From Rhodobacter sp. SGA-6-6 (lineage in GTDB: Bacteria; Pseudomonadota; Alphaproteobacteria; Rhodobacterales; Rhodobacteraceae), in assembly GCF_011043545.1 (NCBI RefSeq), contig NZ_JAAKGP010000006.1, positions 124,001 to 188,000 on the forward strand: a stretch of 64,000 nt of DNA, in the 5' to 3' direction. Under the pieces are notes generated by a model. The model did no database searches, was not told where the DNA came from, and worked only from the letters and a program-made list of their open reading frames with translations. The translations under genes were made by a program, and so were the position numbers. Every line of letters starts with the position of its first letter. Positions within the stretch are counted from its first letter, which is position 1. Below, piece by piece: positions 50,876-60,579 of this stretch.

Positions 50876-52228
50876 ATGTCCTTCGACGTTGATCTTTTCG
50901 TCATCGGCGGCGGCTCGGGCGGGGTGCGGGCGGCGCGGATCGCTGCCGCCGAGGGCGGCGCCAAGGTGGCGCTGGCCGAGGAAAGCCGGATGGGCGGCAC
51001 CTGCGTCATCCGCGGTTGCGTGCCGAAGAAGCTGATGGTGAACGCCAGCGTGCTGGGCGCGGCGGTCGCGGATGCCAAGGCCTATGGCTGGCAGGTGCAG
51101 GCCGGGGGCTTCGACTGGGGCCATTTCCGCAAGGCGCTGGAGGCGGAGCTGGACCGGCTGGAGAATGCCTACCGCAACACCCTCACCGGGGCGGGCGTGA
51201 CCATCCACGATGCCCGCGCGGTGGTGAAGGATGCCCATGCGGTGCGGCTGGCCGATGGAACCCGGATCACCGCCAGGCATATCCTGATCGCCACCGGCGG
51301 CCGGCCCTTCGTGCCCGACATCCCGGGGGCCGACCTCGCCGTCACCTCGAACGCTATGTTCCATCTCGACGCCCTGCCCAAGCGGGCGCTGGTGGTGGGC
51401 GGCGGCTATATCGCATCGGAATTCGCCTGCATCCTCAACGGGCTGGGGGTGGAGGTTACGCAGTATTACCGCGGCCCGCAGATCCTGCGCGGCTTCGATG
51501 CCGAGGCGCGGGAGCATGTGGCGGCGGCGATGCAGGCGCAAGGCATCGCCATCCATTGCAACGCCGACGTGGCCCGGCTGGAGAAGGTCGCGGGCGGCAT
51601 CCGCGCCCATGCCACCGACGGCACGGCCGGCGACTTCGATCTGGTGCTCTACGCTACCGGGCGGGTGCCGAACAGCGCCGGGCTGGGGCTGGAGGCATTG
51701 GGCGTCCGCATCGGCGCGCGCGGGCAGGTGGAGGTGGACGGCTACAGCCAGACCTCGGTGCCCTCGATCTATGCCGTCGGCGATGTGACCGACCGGGTGA
51801 ACCTGACCCCGGTGGCGATCCGCGAGGGCCATGCCTTCGCCGATACCGTCTTCCTCGGCCGCCCGACCAGGGCAGACCACGAGTTGGTGGCCAGCGCCGT
51901 CTTCACCCAGCCGGAACTGGGCACGGTTGGGTTGACGGAAGAGGAGGCGCGGGCGGCCGGGCCGGTGGAGATCTATGCCGCGACCTTCCGGCCGATGAAG
52001 TCGCTCTTCGCCGGGCGGCAGGACCGGATGCTGATGAAGCTGGTGGTCGCCGCCGACAGCCGCCGGGTGCTGGGCTGCCACATCGTCGGCGAGGGCGCGG
52101 GAGAGCTGATCCAGCTGGCGGCGGTGGCGATCCGGATGGGGGCGACGAAAGAGGATTTCGACCGCACTGTCGCCGTGCATCCCACCGTGGCCGAGGAACT
52201 GGTGACCATGCGAAAGCCGGTGCGGTAG
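50876..52228 (+). CDS. gor: Glutathione reductase
   Basis: A 450-residue FAD/NADPH-dependent disulfide oxidoreductase that keeps glutathione reduced. The FAD motif GGGSGGVRAARIA is at residues 11-23, the redox-active disulfide GGTCVIRGCVPKK has Cys43 and Cys48, and the NADPH motif VVGGGYIASEFA lies near residue 178. AVHPTVAEE, about 17 residues from the C-terminus, gives the active-site His-Glu pair of the partner subunit. VNLTPVAIREG and the absence of an extra N-terminal metal domain favour glutathione reductase over mercuric or dihydrolipoamide enzymes. The ATG at 50876 follows AGGGGG. GGCGGGGT/ACCCCGCC after the stop (52261-52278) may terminate it. Confidence 0.92.
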   Translation: MSFDVDLFVIGGGSGGVRAARIAAAEGGAKVALAEESRMGGTCVIRGCVPKKLMVNASVLGAAVADAKAYGWQVQAGGFDWGHFRKALEAELDRLENAYRNTLTGAGVTIHDARAVVKDAHAVRLADGTRITARHILIATGGRPFVPDIPGADLAVTSNAMFHLDALPKRALVVGGGYIASEFACILNGLGVEVTQYYRGPQILRGFDAEAREHVAAAMQAQGIAIHCNADVARLEKVAGGIRAHATDGTAGDFDLVLYATGRVPNSAGLGLEALGVRIGARGQVEVDGYSQTSVPSIYAVGDVTDRVNLTPVAIREGHAFADTVFLGRPTRADHELVASAVFTQPELGTVGLTEEEARAAGPVEIYAATFRPMKSLFAGRQDRMLMKLVVAADSRRVLGCHIVGEGAGELIQLAAVAIRMGATKEDFDRTVAVHPTVAEELVTMRKPVR

Positions 52229-52260
52229 GGGGAAAGGCGACGGCGGGGATGGTCCCGTAG

Positions 52261-52278
52261 GGCGGGGTTCACCCCGCC
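52261..52278 (+). terminator. Hairpin after gor
   Basis: GGCGGGGT-tc-ACCCCGCC is a perfect 8-bp hairpin, 32 bases past the gor stop and 14 bases before repeat A4. There is no T-tract, so intrinsic termination is uncertain. Confidence 0.4.
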
Positions 52279-52292
52279 GCTCCGCCGATGCA

Positions 52293-52508
52293 TTGGCGAA
52301 GGCCATCGCCTTCGCCACGACGCAACGGTTCCCCTTGGCCGGCCGGGTGCTTCACAAGCACCCGGCCAGCGCCCGCCCCGCCCCCGGCGGGCGCTACTCG
52401 CCCGCCGGGTCGGGCGCTGGCCTATGTGGTCTCGGGCTGACAGGTCTACAGGGGGAACCCGCCCCCTCGGGCGGGGGCGAGGCAGCGCCTCGCCTTTTCC
52501 CGCCCGCC
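52293..52508 (+). repeat. Dispersed structured repeat, family A, copy A4
   Basis: Fourth copy, in the 454-base gap between gor and hflK. P2 here is GGCCGGGTGC with loop ttcacaa region and GCACCCGGCC: three positions differ from A1 on both arms and pairing is kept. The region between P3 and P4 also departs from the other copies (GGGGGAACCCGCCCCC). P1, P3 and the P4 core are conserved. The remainder of the gap up to hflK shows no gene. Confidence 0.85.
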
Positions 52509-52682
52509 GCCCCCGCGCCCGTCCCTCGGTTGCGGCCCCCGCCGATCCGGCCTAGGGTAGCTGCGGTGCGGCAAAGCGGCCCGGACCGCCCGCGGGGGCG
52601 GCTTCCGGGGCGGTTTGCGCTTGAATTCGCCGTGCGGATGCACAGGTTAGACGGAACGTAGGAACAGAGAGGAACAGGCCAC

Positions 52683-53852
52683 ATGGCAGGAGGTCCCTGG
52701 GGGGGCGGCGGAGGCGGCGGGCGCGGGCCCGACGACGAGGACCGCCGTGACGACGACGGGCGGCGCGGCGGCGGGCGGCGGCCCGGCGAAGGCCCGCAGA
52801 TCCCCGAGATCGACGAGATCATGCGCAAGGGGCAGGAACAGCTGCGGGTGCTGATGGGCGGCCGCGGCCGCGGCGGCCAGAACGGCGGCGGCGGCCCGCG
52901 CGGGCCCTCCACCGGACCGATCTTCACCAGACAGGGCCTTCTCCTGGGCGCGCTGGCGCTGGTCGCCGGCTGGGCCTTCATGTCCTTCTACTCGGTCCGG
53001 CCCGAGGAACGCTCGGTCGAGCTGACGCTCGGCCGCGCCTCGGGCATCGGCGAGTCGGGTCTGAACTTCGCCCCCTGGCCGATCGTGACCTACGAGAAGG
53101 TGCAGGTCACCGGCGAGCGCACCACCGACATCGGCAGCGCCGACGGCAACACCGGCGCGCTGATGCTGACGCGCGACCAGAACATCGTCGACATCGGCTT
53201 CCAGGTGCAGTGGAACGTCTCGGACCCCGAGGCCTATCTCTTCAACCTCGCCGACCCCGAGGAGACCATCCGCGCCGTCAGCGAAAGCGCCATGCGCGAC
53301 ATCATCGCCCGGTCGGAACTGTCGCCGATCCTCAACCGCGAGCGCGGCGCCATCGCGGCGGACCTGCGCACCGCGGTGCAGGCGACGCTGGACCAGTATA
53401 ACGCCGGCATCCAGGTGATCCGGGTCAACCTGCGGCGGGCGCAGCCCCCCGCGGACGTGGCCGCCGCCTTCCGCGCGGTGCAGGACGCCCAGCAGGAACG
53501 CGACCGGCTGGAGAAGGAGGCCGACGGCTACGCCAACCGCGTCACCGCCGGCGCCCGCGGCGAGGCCGCGCGTCTGGTCGAGGAGGCCGAGGCCTACCGC
53601 GCCCAGGCGATCAACAGCGCCGAGGGCGAGGCCGCGCGCTTCAATTCGGTCTATGCCGAATATGTCAAGGCGCCCGAGATCACCCGCAAGCGGCTGTATC
53701 TGGAGGCGATGGAAACCGTGCTTGGCGGAGTGGACAAGGTGATCCTCGATGGCGTGACCGGCGAGGGGGGCGTGCTGCCCTACCTGCCGCTTGACCGGCT
53801 GGGCGGCCGCGCTCCGGCGCAGGCTCCGGCAGCGACCGGGGGGGCCAACTGA
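52683..53852 (+). CDS. hflK: FtsH protease modulator HflK
   Basis: A 389-residue SPFH/prohibitin-type protein that with HflC forms the periplasm-facing cage around the membrane protease FtsH. A very Gly/Arg/Asp-rich cytoplasmic N-terminus (about residues 1-80) precedes one transmembrane helix (QGLLLGALALVAGWAFMSFY). The SPFH domain starts near residue 105 (VRPEERSVELTLG), and a charged coiled-coil region follows (ERDRLEKEADGYANRVTAGA). The tail is Pro/Ala-rich. hflC follows with a 1-base overlap (TGATG). The ATG at 52683 is preceded by AGAGGAACAGG. Repeat A4 is upstream. Confidence 0.95.
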   Translation: MAGGPWGGGGGGGRGPDDEDRRDDDGRRGGGRRPGEGPQIPEIDEIMRKGQEQLRVLMGGRGRGGQNGGGGPRGPSTGPIFTRQGLLLGALALVAGWAFMSFYSVRPEERSVELTLGRASGIGESGLNFAPWPIVTYEKVQVTGERTTDIGSADGNTGALMLTRDQNIVDIGFQVQWNVSDPEAYLFNLADPEETIRAVSESAMRDIIARSELSPILNRERGAIAADLRTAVQATLDQYNAGIQVIRVNLRRAQPPADVAAAFRAVQDAQQERDRLEKEADGYANRVTAGARGEAARLVEEAEAYRAQAINSAEGEAARFNSVYAEYVKAPEITRKRLYLEAMETVLGGVDKVILDGVTGEGGVLPYLPLDRLGGRAPAQAPAATGGAN

Positions 53853-54763
53853 TGCGTCCGATCTACATCCTTCCCGTCCTCTTCATCCTGCTGGTGCTGT
53901 TCCTGTCCTCGGTCTTCATCGTCGACGAAAGGAAGAAGGCGCTGGTCCTGCAGTTCGGCGAGATCATGCAGGAGAAGGAAACCCCCGGCCTCGGCTGGAA
54001 GATCCCCTTCATCCAGGAGGTGGTCTATTACGAGGACCGCATCCTCGGCCTGCAGACCGCGCCGATCGAGGTGACGCTTCTGGGCGAGCGCCGGCTGGTC
54101 GTCGACGCCTTCGCCCGCTGGCGGATCACCGACCTGAAGGCCTTCCGCCAGGCCACCGGCGCCGGCGGCGAGGAACGGGCGCAGGTGCTGCTGGGCAACA
54201 TCCTGCAACAGGCAATCCCCGAGGTGCTGGGCAAGACCACCCAGGACCGGGTGCTGAGCCAGGACCGCACCGGGCTGATGAACGACATCCGCGACATCGC
54301 CCGCCGCGAGGCCGAGGCGCTTGGCGTGACCGTCATCGACGTGCGGCTGACCCGCACCGACCTGCCCGAGCAGAACCTGAACGCCACCTACGCCCGGATG
54401 CGGGCCGAGCGCGAGCGCGAGGCGGCGGACGAGGTGGCGCGCGGCGGCGAGGCGGCGCAGAGGGTGCGCGCGGCGGCCGACCGGACCGTGGTCGAGGAGA
54501 CCTCGAAGGCGCGGCGGACGGCCGAGACCATCCGCGGCGAGGCCGATGCCGAGCGGAACCGCATCCTGGCCGAGGCCTATGGCCAGGACCCCGAGTTCTT
54601 CGCCTTCATGCGCTCGATGGATGCCTACCGCAAGGCGCTGCGGGGCGAGAATTCCACCATCGTCATGCAGCCCGACAGCGAGTTCTTCGACTATCTGAAC
54701 AGCGAGGCCGGGGCAGCCGGGGCAGCTCCCGCGGCCCCGACAGCCGCGCCCGCGGCGCCGTGA
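53852..54763 (+). CDS. hflC: FtsH protease modulator HflC
   Basis: A 303-residue SPFH protein, partner of HflK. One N-terminal transmembrane helix (YILPVLFILLVLFLSSVFIV) is followed directly by the SPFH domain (VDERKKALVLQFGEIMQEKE). Long helices come after (RMRAEREREAADEVARGGEA, AETIRGEADAERNRILAEAY), with the family's conserved YRKAL near residue 265. The C-terminus is an Ala/Pro tail. The start shares one base with the hflK stop, and the stop overlaps the GTG of the DUF2065 gene, so three genes are translated in series. Confidence 0.95.
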   Translation: MRPIYILPVLFILLVLFLSSVFIVDERKKALVLQFGEIMQEKETPGLGWKIPFIQEVVYYEDRILGLQTAPIEVTLLGERRLVVDAFARWRITDLKAFRQATGAGGEERAQVLLGNILQQAIPEVLGKTTQDRVLSQDRTGLMNDIRDIARREAEALGVTVIDVRLTRTDLPEQNLNATYARMRAEREREAADEVARGGEAAQRVRAAADRTVVEETSKARRTAETIRGEADAERNRILAEAYGQDPEFFAFMRSMDAYRKALRGENSTIVMQPDSEFFDYLNSEAGAAGAAPAAPTAAPAAP

Positions 54764-54954
54764 CCTGGGTGCTGCTGGCCCTCGGGCTGGTGCTTGCGGT
54801 GGAGGGGCTGGCGCTTGCGCTGGCCCCTTCGCGCATGGAGGAGGCGCTGCGGCTGCTTGCGGAGATGGGACCGGAGCGGCGGCGGATGCTGGGCCTGGCC
54901 AGTCTGGCGCTCGGCGTGGCGCTGTGCTGGCTGGCGCGGGGGCTGGCGGGGTAG
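54760..54954 (+). CDS. DUF2065 (YjeT-like) small membrane protein
   Basis: A 64-residue protein starting at a GTG that overlaps the hflC stop (GTGA). Its reading is TWVLLALGLVLAVEGLALAL, then APSRMEEALRLLAEMGPERR and RMLGLASLALGVALCWLARG: two hydrophobic helices around a short amphipathic, charged loop, the DUF2065 pattern. In E. coli the homologue YjeT also follows hflC, so position and sequence agree. Function is unknown; a link to the HflKC-FtsH complex is suggested only by this conserved neighbourhood. The gene is easily missed because it is short and has a GTG start. Confidence 0.8.
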   Translation: MTWVLLALGLVLAVEGLALALAPSRMEEALRLLAEMGPERRRMLGLASLALGVALCWLARGLAG

Positions 54955-54993
54955 GGGGATGCGCTTCCGCGGTCCCAGCCCTCCAAAGTTACC

Positions 54994-55207
54994 ATGGCGA
55001 AGGCCACCGCCTTCGCCACAGCGCAACGCTTCCCCCTGTCCCGGCCGGGACCATAAGTCCCGGCCAGCGCCCGCCCGCCCCTCGGCGGGCGCTTCTCGCC
55101 CGCCCGGTCGGGCGCTGGCCTCTCGGGGTTCAGAGTGACTGCCGTCTCCGGGTGCAACCGCCGCGCACGGGCGGGGGCGAGGCAGTGCCTCGCCTTTTCC
55201 CGCCCGG
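54994..55207 (+). repeat. Dispersed structured repeat, family A, copy A5
   Basis: Fifth copy, in the 443-base gap between the DUF2065 gene and degP. P2 is GGCCGGGAC, loop cataa, GTCCCGGCC: it differs from A1 at the base pairs next to the loop on both arms, pairing kept. P3 also differs slightly (GCCCGCCCCTC and CGCCCGGTC). Beyond it, AATGCC/GGCATT (55260-55277) forms a small separate hairpin in the degP leader. Confidence 0.85.
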
Positions 55208-55397
55208 CTGGCTTTCGCCAAACATACCTTCCACCGTCCTCCGCCACCCCCGGATGACAAATGCCTTCACGAGGCATTGATTCCGCGCGACGGGGTTTGC
55301 ATTGCCTCCGGCTTTGCCCGATTGTTCTGTCATGCCCAAGGCGCCGGCGGGGTCCAGGCCCCCGCGCGCCATGACGGACGATAGAGGAGTTCGACCC

Positions 55398-56873
55398 GTG
55401 CCCGCAGTCCTTTCCCCCCCCGACCGCGCCTGCCACCGCCCCCGCCGCCGCGGCGCGGCCTCGGTGGCCTCCGCCCTCGCGCTGGCGGCCGGCCTTGCGC
55501 TGGCGGCGCCCGCCGCCCCTGTGCTTGCCTACGGCGCCCCCGAAAGCTTTGCCGAACTGGCCGAGAAGATCAGCCCGGCGGTGGTGAACATCACCACCTC
55601 TTCCATCGTCTCCGGCCCCGCCACCGGCGGCCCGATGGTGCCGGAGGGCAGCCCGTTCGAGGATTTCTTCAACCAGTTCGACGACCCGAACGGCGCGCCG
55701 CAGCGCTCCGAGGCGCTCGGCTCCGGCTTCGTGATCAGCGAGGACGGCTATATCGTCACCAACAACCACGTCATCGAGGGCGCCGACGAGATCATGATCG
55801 AGTTCTTCGGCGGCGAGAAGCTGCCGGCGAAGCTGATCGGCACCGACCCCAAGACCGACATCGCGCTTTTGAAGGTGGAGGCGGCGAAGCCGCTGCCCTT
55901 CGTCAGCTTCGGCAATTCCGACCTGATGCGGGTGGGCGACTGGGTGGTGGCCATGGGCAACCCGCTGGGGCAGGGCTTCTCGGTCTCGGCCGGGATCGTC
56001 TCGGCCCGCAACCGCGAACTCTCCGGCACCTATGACGACTACCTGCAGACCGACGCCGCCATCAACCGCGGCAACTCGGGCGGGCCGCTGTTCAACATGG
56101 ACGGGCAGGTGATCGGGGTGAACACCGCGATCCTGTCGCCCAACGGCGGCTCGATCGGCATCGGCTTCTCGATGGCCTCGAACGTGGTGACCAAGGTCGT
56201 CGACCAGCTGAAGGAATTCGGCGAGACCCGGCGCGGCTGGCTGGGCGTGCGCATCCAGGACGTGACGCCCGACATCGCCGAGTCGATGGGCCTGACCGAG
56301 GCCAAGGGCGCGCTGGTCACCGACGTGCCGGACGGGCCGTCGAAGGCCGCGGGTATCGTCGCGGGCGACGTGATCACCATGTTCAACGGCCAGCCGGTCG
56401 GCGATGCCGGCGACCTGACCCGCCGCGTGGCCGACGCCCCGGTGGGCGAGGCGGTGCCGGTGGTGATCCTGCGCGACGGCAAGACCGAGACGCTGCAGGT
56501 CACGCTCGGCCGCCGCGAGGAAGCCGAGGCGCAGACGCTGCCGGCCTCGGGCGCGACGCCGGATGAGCCGAAGCAGATGGACATGCTGGGCCTGACCCTG
56601 CAGCCGCTGACCCCCGAGATCCGCAAGCAACTCGGCCTGCAACCGGGCGACGAGGGGCTGGTGGTCAGCCAGGTCGATCCGTCCTCCGAAGCCTATGTGA
56701 AGGGCCTGCGCGAGGGCGATGTGATCACCGAGGCCGGCCAGCAGCGGGTGACGCGGCTGAAGGACCTGCAGGACCGGGTGCAGGAGGCGCGCGACGCCGG
56801 GCGCAAATCGCTGCTGCTGCTGATCCGCCGCGGCGGCGACCCGCGCTTCGTGGCGCTGTCGGTCGAGGAATAG
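55398..56873 (+). CDS. degP: Periplasmic serine protease DegP/HtrA family
   Basis: A 491-residue HtrA-type protease and chaperone acting on misfolded envelope proteins. From the GTG at 55398, a long Arg-containing signal region (CHRPRRRGAASVASALALAA, then GLALAAPAAPVLAYG) precedes the trypsin-like domain. The triad is His124 (VTNNHVIEG), Asp154 (DPKTDIALL) and Ser227 (INRGNSGGPLFN). Two PDZ domains follow (about 245-345 and 375-475, the second ending LLLLIRRGGDPRFVAL). The GTG is favoured because GAGGAG lies 8 bases before it; upstream ATGs lack ribosome sites. The gene follows hflKC, as in many relatives. Confidence 0.94.
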   Translation: MPAVLSPPDRACHRPRRRGAASVASALALAAGLALAAPAAPVLAYGAPESFAELAEKISPAVVNITTSSIVSGPATGGPMVPEGSPFEDFFNQFDDPNGAPQRSEALGSGFVISEDGYIVTNNHVIEGADEIMIEFFGGEKLPAKLIGTDPKTDIALLKVEAAKPLPFVSFGNSDLMRVGDWVVAMGNPLGQGFSVSAGIVSARNRELSGTYDDYLQTDAAINRGNSGGPLFNMDGQVIGVNTAILSPNGGSIGIGFSMASNVVTKVVDQLKEFGETRRGWLGVRIQDVTPDIAESMGLTEAKGALVTDVPDGPSKAAGIVAGDVITMFNGQPVGDAGDLTRRVADAPVGEAVPVVILRDGKTETLQVTLGRREEAEAQTLPASGATPDEPKQMDMLGLTLQPLTPEIRKQLGLQPGDEGLVVSQVDPSSEAYVKGLREGDVITEAGQQRVTRLKDLQDRVQEARDAGRKSLLLLIRRGGDPRFVALSVEE

Positions 56874-56894
56874 GCCCCCTCACAGGGCAGGGGC

Positions 56895-56977
56895 GGGCGG
56901 CGGGGCGACCTGCCGCCCGTTTGCCGTTGCAGGCGGATTTCGCGCGAAATCCGCTGCGATTTCCGCGCGGAAATCGC
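56895..56977. terminator. Terminator cluster between convergent degP and lipoprotein (family D, D3)
   Basis: GGGCGGC (56895-56901) pairs with GCCGCCC (56912-56918) and is followed by GTTTGCC, ending degP. Two further perfect hairpins are GCGGATTTCG/CGAAATCCGC (56933-56954) and GCGATTTCCG/CGGAAATCGC (56956-56977). Their T/A arms suit termination on either strand. Confidence 0.6.
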
Positions 56978-56982
56978 TTTGC

Positions 56983-57516
56983 CTACAGCCGCGCGGGGTC
57001 CGCCGCCACGATCCCCAGTTCGCGCGCCGCGGCCAGCGACAGGTGGTCGCTGTCCAGCCCCCGGCTGCTCTGGTAGCGGCGGATCGCGTCGCGGGTGGGG
57101 CCGTCCAGCACCCCGGTCAGCGGCAGCAGGTAGAAGCCGCGCGCCTTCAGCGCCCGTTGCAGCGTGGCGATGAACTCGGGCGTCATCTCGGCCGGGCAAG
57201 GGGCACGGAACCAGACCGTGGCGCGGTCCGAGACGATGCGCTGGCGGGTCTCGGTGCCGTAGACCGCCGGGATCGGGGTGCCGTCCGGGCCGGGCCGCTC
57301 GGGCTCCAGCAGCACCTGCTCGGTGACGGTCTCGATCACCGCCGGGCGGATGTCGGCCTGCCAGCAGGCGCCCTTCGGGCCGGGCGGCGGCCCCGGCTCC
57401 TTGCGGACGATCAGGTCGGCCGAGAAATCGCCGCGGCCGGGGGGCTGCGCCGACGGATCGACGCAGCCGGCCAGCGCCAGCGCCAGAAGGACTGCGGGGA
57501 AGGCTCGCTCGTTCAT
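56983..57516 (-). CDS. Lipoprotein with C-terminal peptidoglycan-binding domain
   Basis: A 177-residue lipoprotein. The signal peptide MNERAFPAVLLALALAGC ends in a lipobox with Cys18. A central region rich in Pro (RKEPGPPPGPKGACWQADIR) has two Cys (Cys52-type and the later FRAPCPAEM). The C-terminal 65 residues match the PG_binding_1 fold (FIATLQRALKARGFYLLPLT, then GVLDGPTRDAIRRYQSSRG). It probably sits in the outer or inner membrane and contacts the cell wall. The start is chosen at 57516, where the signal peptide begins. It converges on degP across the hairpin cluster and is divergent from the ferredoxin gene. Confidence 0.8.
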   Translation of the reverse strand: MNERAFPAVLLALALAGCVDPSAQPPGRGDFSADLIVRKEPGPPPGPKGACWQADIRPAVIETVTEQVLLEPERPGPDGTPIPAVYGTETRQRIVSDRATVWFRAPCPAEMTPEFIATLQRALKARGFYLLPLTGVLDGPTRDAIRRYQSSRGLDSDHLSLAAARELGIVAADPARL

Positions 57517-57580
57517 CTGCCCGTGCCGGAGCGGCGGTTGCGCCCGGTCTGCCGCCGGGCCTGTCAGGGCGGGACCATAG

Positions 57581-58039
<459 letters not shown>

Positions 58040-58058
58040 GACACCCGGCATAAGGGCA

Positions 58059-58079
58059 CGATTTTTCGGCGAAAAATCG
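58059..58079. terminator. Hairpin between convergent genes (family D, D4)
   Basis: CGATTTTTCG-g-CGAAAAATCG is identical in its stem to the second hairpin at 7849-7869. It lies between the ferredoxin stop and the stop of the next minus-strand gene, five bases from the latter. Confidence 0.65.
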
Positions 58080-58084
58080 GATCC

Positions 58085-58498
58085 CTATTCCGCCGCCTCG
58101 CCCTTCGTCAGCCGCTCGGCCTTCTTGCGCACCAGCACCAAGCGCAGGTCGTGCATCGCCAGCAGCAGCGTGTCGGTCACTTCCTCCAGCTGCGCCTCCG
58201 AGGCCCGCGACTGCACCCATTGCGCGGTCAGGTTCAGGTGGTCCACCGTGCGCAGGATGTCGTCCACGTCCCGCGCCTCCAGGAGCGCGCGGCGCTTGGC
58301 CAGCCAGTCCCCGATCACCTTCAGGTCTTCGGGCGTCAGCTTCACCTCGCCATGCGGCTTGATGTTGCCGTTCTTGACGTTGACGGTGGCGATCTCTTCC
58401 AGCTCGATCCGGCGCTGGCGGTTCTCGGTGTCCACCCGGAACACCGCGGCGCCGTTCTCGCGGATGCGGAAGTAGTAGTCCGGCAGCTCAGCCGACAT
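58085..58498 (-). CDS. Conserved-looking protein of unknown function
   Basis: A 137-residue cytoplasmic protein without a recognisable name. Its first half is beta-rich and ordered (LPDYYFRIRENGAAVFRVDT, RRIELEEIATVNVKNGNIKP), and its second half helical (LTPEDLKVIGDWLAKRRALL, EEVTDTLLLAMHDLRLVLVR) with a Lys/Arg-rich end. No signal peptide is present. The start overlaps the end of the bleomycin-resistance-like gene by 11 bases, so the two are likely translated together. The composition is normal for the genome, which argues for an old resident gene. Confidence 0.7.
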   Translation of the reverse strand: MSAELPDYYFRIRENGAAVFRVDTENRQRRIELEEIATVNVKNGNIKPHGEVKLTPEDLKVIGDWLAKRRALLEARDVDDILRTVDHLNLTAQWVQSRASEAQLEEVTDTLLLAMHDLRLVLVRKKAERLTKGEAAE

Positions 58499-58880
58499 CT
58501 GGCACCTCGCCGGCGTCGCGGTTGTCGATCACCCGCAGGAGAGAGCCGTCCGGGTCCACCAGCGCGAACATCCGCGGCGCGCCTGCGTGCTTGAAGAAGC
58601 CGGTCAGTCGGGGGATCGCCTTGTGGTCCGCGGGCAAGCCCGAGGTTTCGCGCCATTCGGCCAGCAGCGCGTCGGGGTCGTCGATCCGGATGCAGGCCGA
58701 GAACCAGCTGGACCAGGGGTCCACCCCGGGATGCGGGAAGAACTCCAGCACCAGCCCGCCGCGGCGCAGGATCATCCAGCCCTCGTCGCGGAAGGTCTCG
58801 GCGAACCCCAGGGCGCCGTAAAAGGCCGAGGTCGCCGCGAAGTCGCGGGCGGGCAGGTTGGCGGTGATCCGGTCGGCCAT
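58488..58880 (-). CDS. VOC-family protein (bleomycin-resistance/glyoxalase-like)
   Basis: A 130-residue VOC-fold protein of the bleomycin-resistance type. The first beta-alpha-beta module is ITANLPARDFAATSAFYGAL, with GLVLEFFPHPGVDP next; the second is ACIRIDDPDALLAEW, and PRMFALVDPDGSLLRVIDN closes the fold. Binding drug or another small ligand without chemistry is usual for this branch, and true resistance is not implied. AAGGGGGACC precedes the ATG at 58880. The aminotransferase gene lies 9 bases upstream in the same orientation, so three genes probably share a transcript. Confidence 0.78.
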   Translation of the reverse strand: MADRITANLPARDFAATSAFYGALGFAETFRDEGWMILRRGGLVLEFFPHPGVDPWSSWFSACIRIDDPDALLAEWRETSGLPADHKAIPRLTGFFKHAGAPRMFALVDPDGSLLRVIDNRDAGEVPDVG

Positions 58881-58889
58881 GGTCCCCCT

Positions 58890-60137
<1,248 letters not shown>

Positions 60138-60189
60138 TTAGGCTTGCCGCCCCGTTCATACAAGCGATATCGAGAGAAGGAGAGGCCGG

Positions 60190-60579
60190 ATGGCGGAAAG
60201 CGGCAAGTGGTTCGCGGCGGATGTGGCGACTTTCGGAGACCGGCTGGCCGGCGCGCGCGAGGCGGCCGGGCTGACGCAGGAAGAGATGGCGCAGCGGCTG
60301 GGCGTGCGGCTCACCACGGTGCAGGCCTGGGAGGAAGACATGGCCGAACCCAGGGGCAACCGGCTGCAGATGCTGGCCGGGATGCTGAACGTCTCGCTGA
60401 CCTGGCTCCTGACGGCCGAGGGCGACGGGCTGGACACCCCGGCGGATGGCGGCGCGCGCGGCGCGGCGGAGGCGCTGGCCGAGCTGCGGCGCCTGCGTGC
60501 CCGTGCCGCAGGGCTTGCGGAAGACCTGGCGCGGGTGGAAAAGCAGCTTCTGGACGCGATGCAGAGAGAGGTCGCATGA
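60190..60579 (+). CDS. XRE-family helix-turn-helix regulator
   Basis: A 129-residue transcription factor. The Cro/CI-type helix-turn-helix spans residues 14-70 (FGDRLAGAREAAGLTQEEMA, QRLGVRLTTVQAWEEDMAEP, RLQMLAGMLNVSLTWLL). After it come a short linker and a predicted coiled coil (ALAELRRLRARAAGLAEDLA, RVEKQLLDAM) that would dimerise. AAGGAGAGG precedes the ATG at 60190. Its stop overlaps the sdhE start by 4 bases (ATGA), so it is coupled to a respiratory assembly factor, an informative association whose meaning is unknown. Confidence 0.85.
   Translation: MAESGKWFAADVATFGDRLAGAREAAGLTQEEMAQRLGVRLTTVQAWEEDMAEPRGNRLQMLAGMLNVSLTWLLTAEGDGLDTPADGGARGAAEALAELRRLRARAAGLAEDLARVEKQLLDAMQREVA

Noticed and set aside
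322-55207. Insertion sequence or MITE call for family A
   Set aside because: No terminal inverted repeats shared across copies, no visible target-site duplication and no transposase in the window. A non-autonomous origin is not excluded but cannot be supported.
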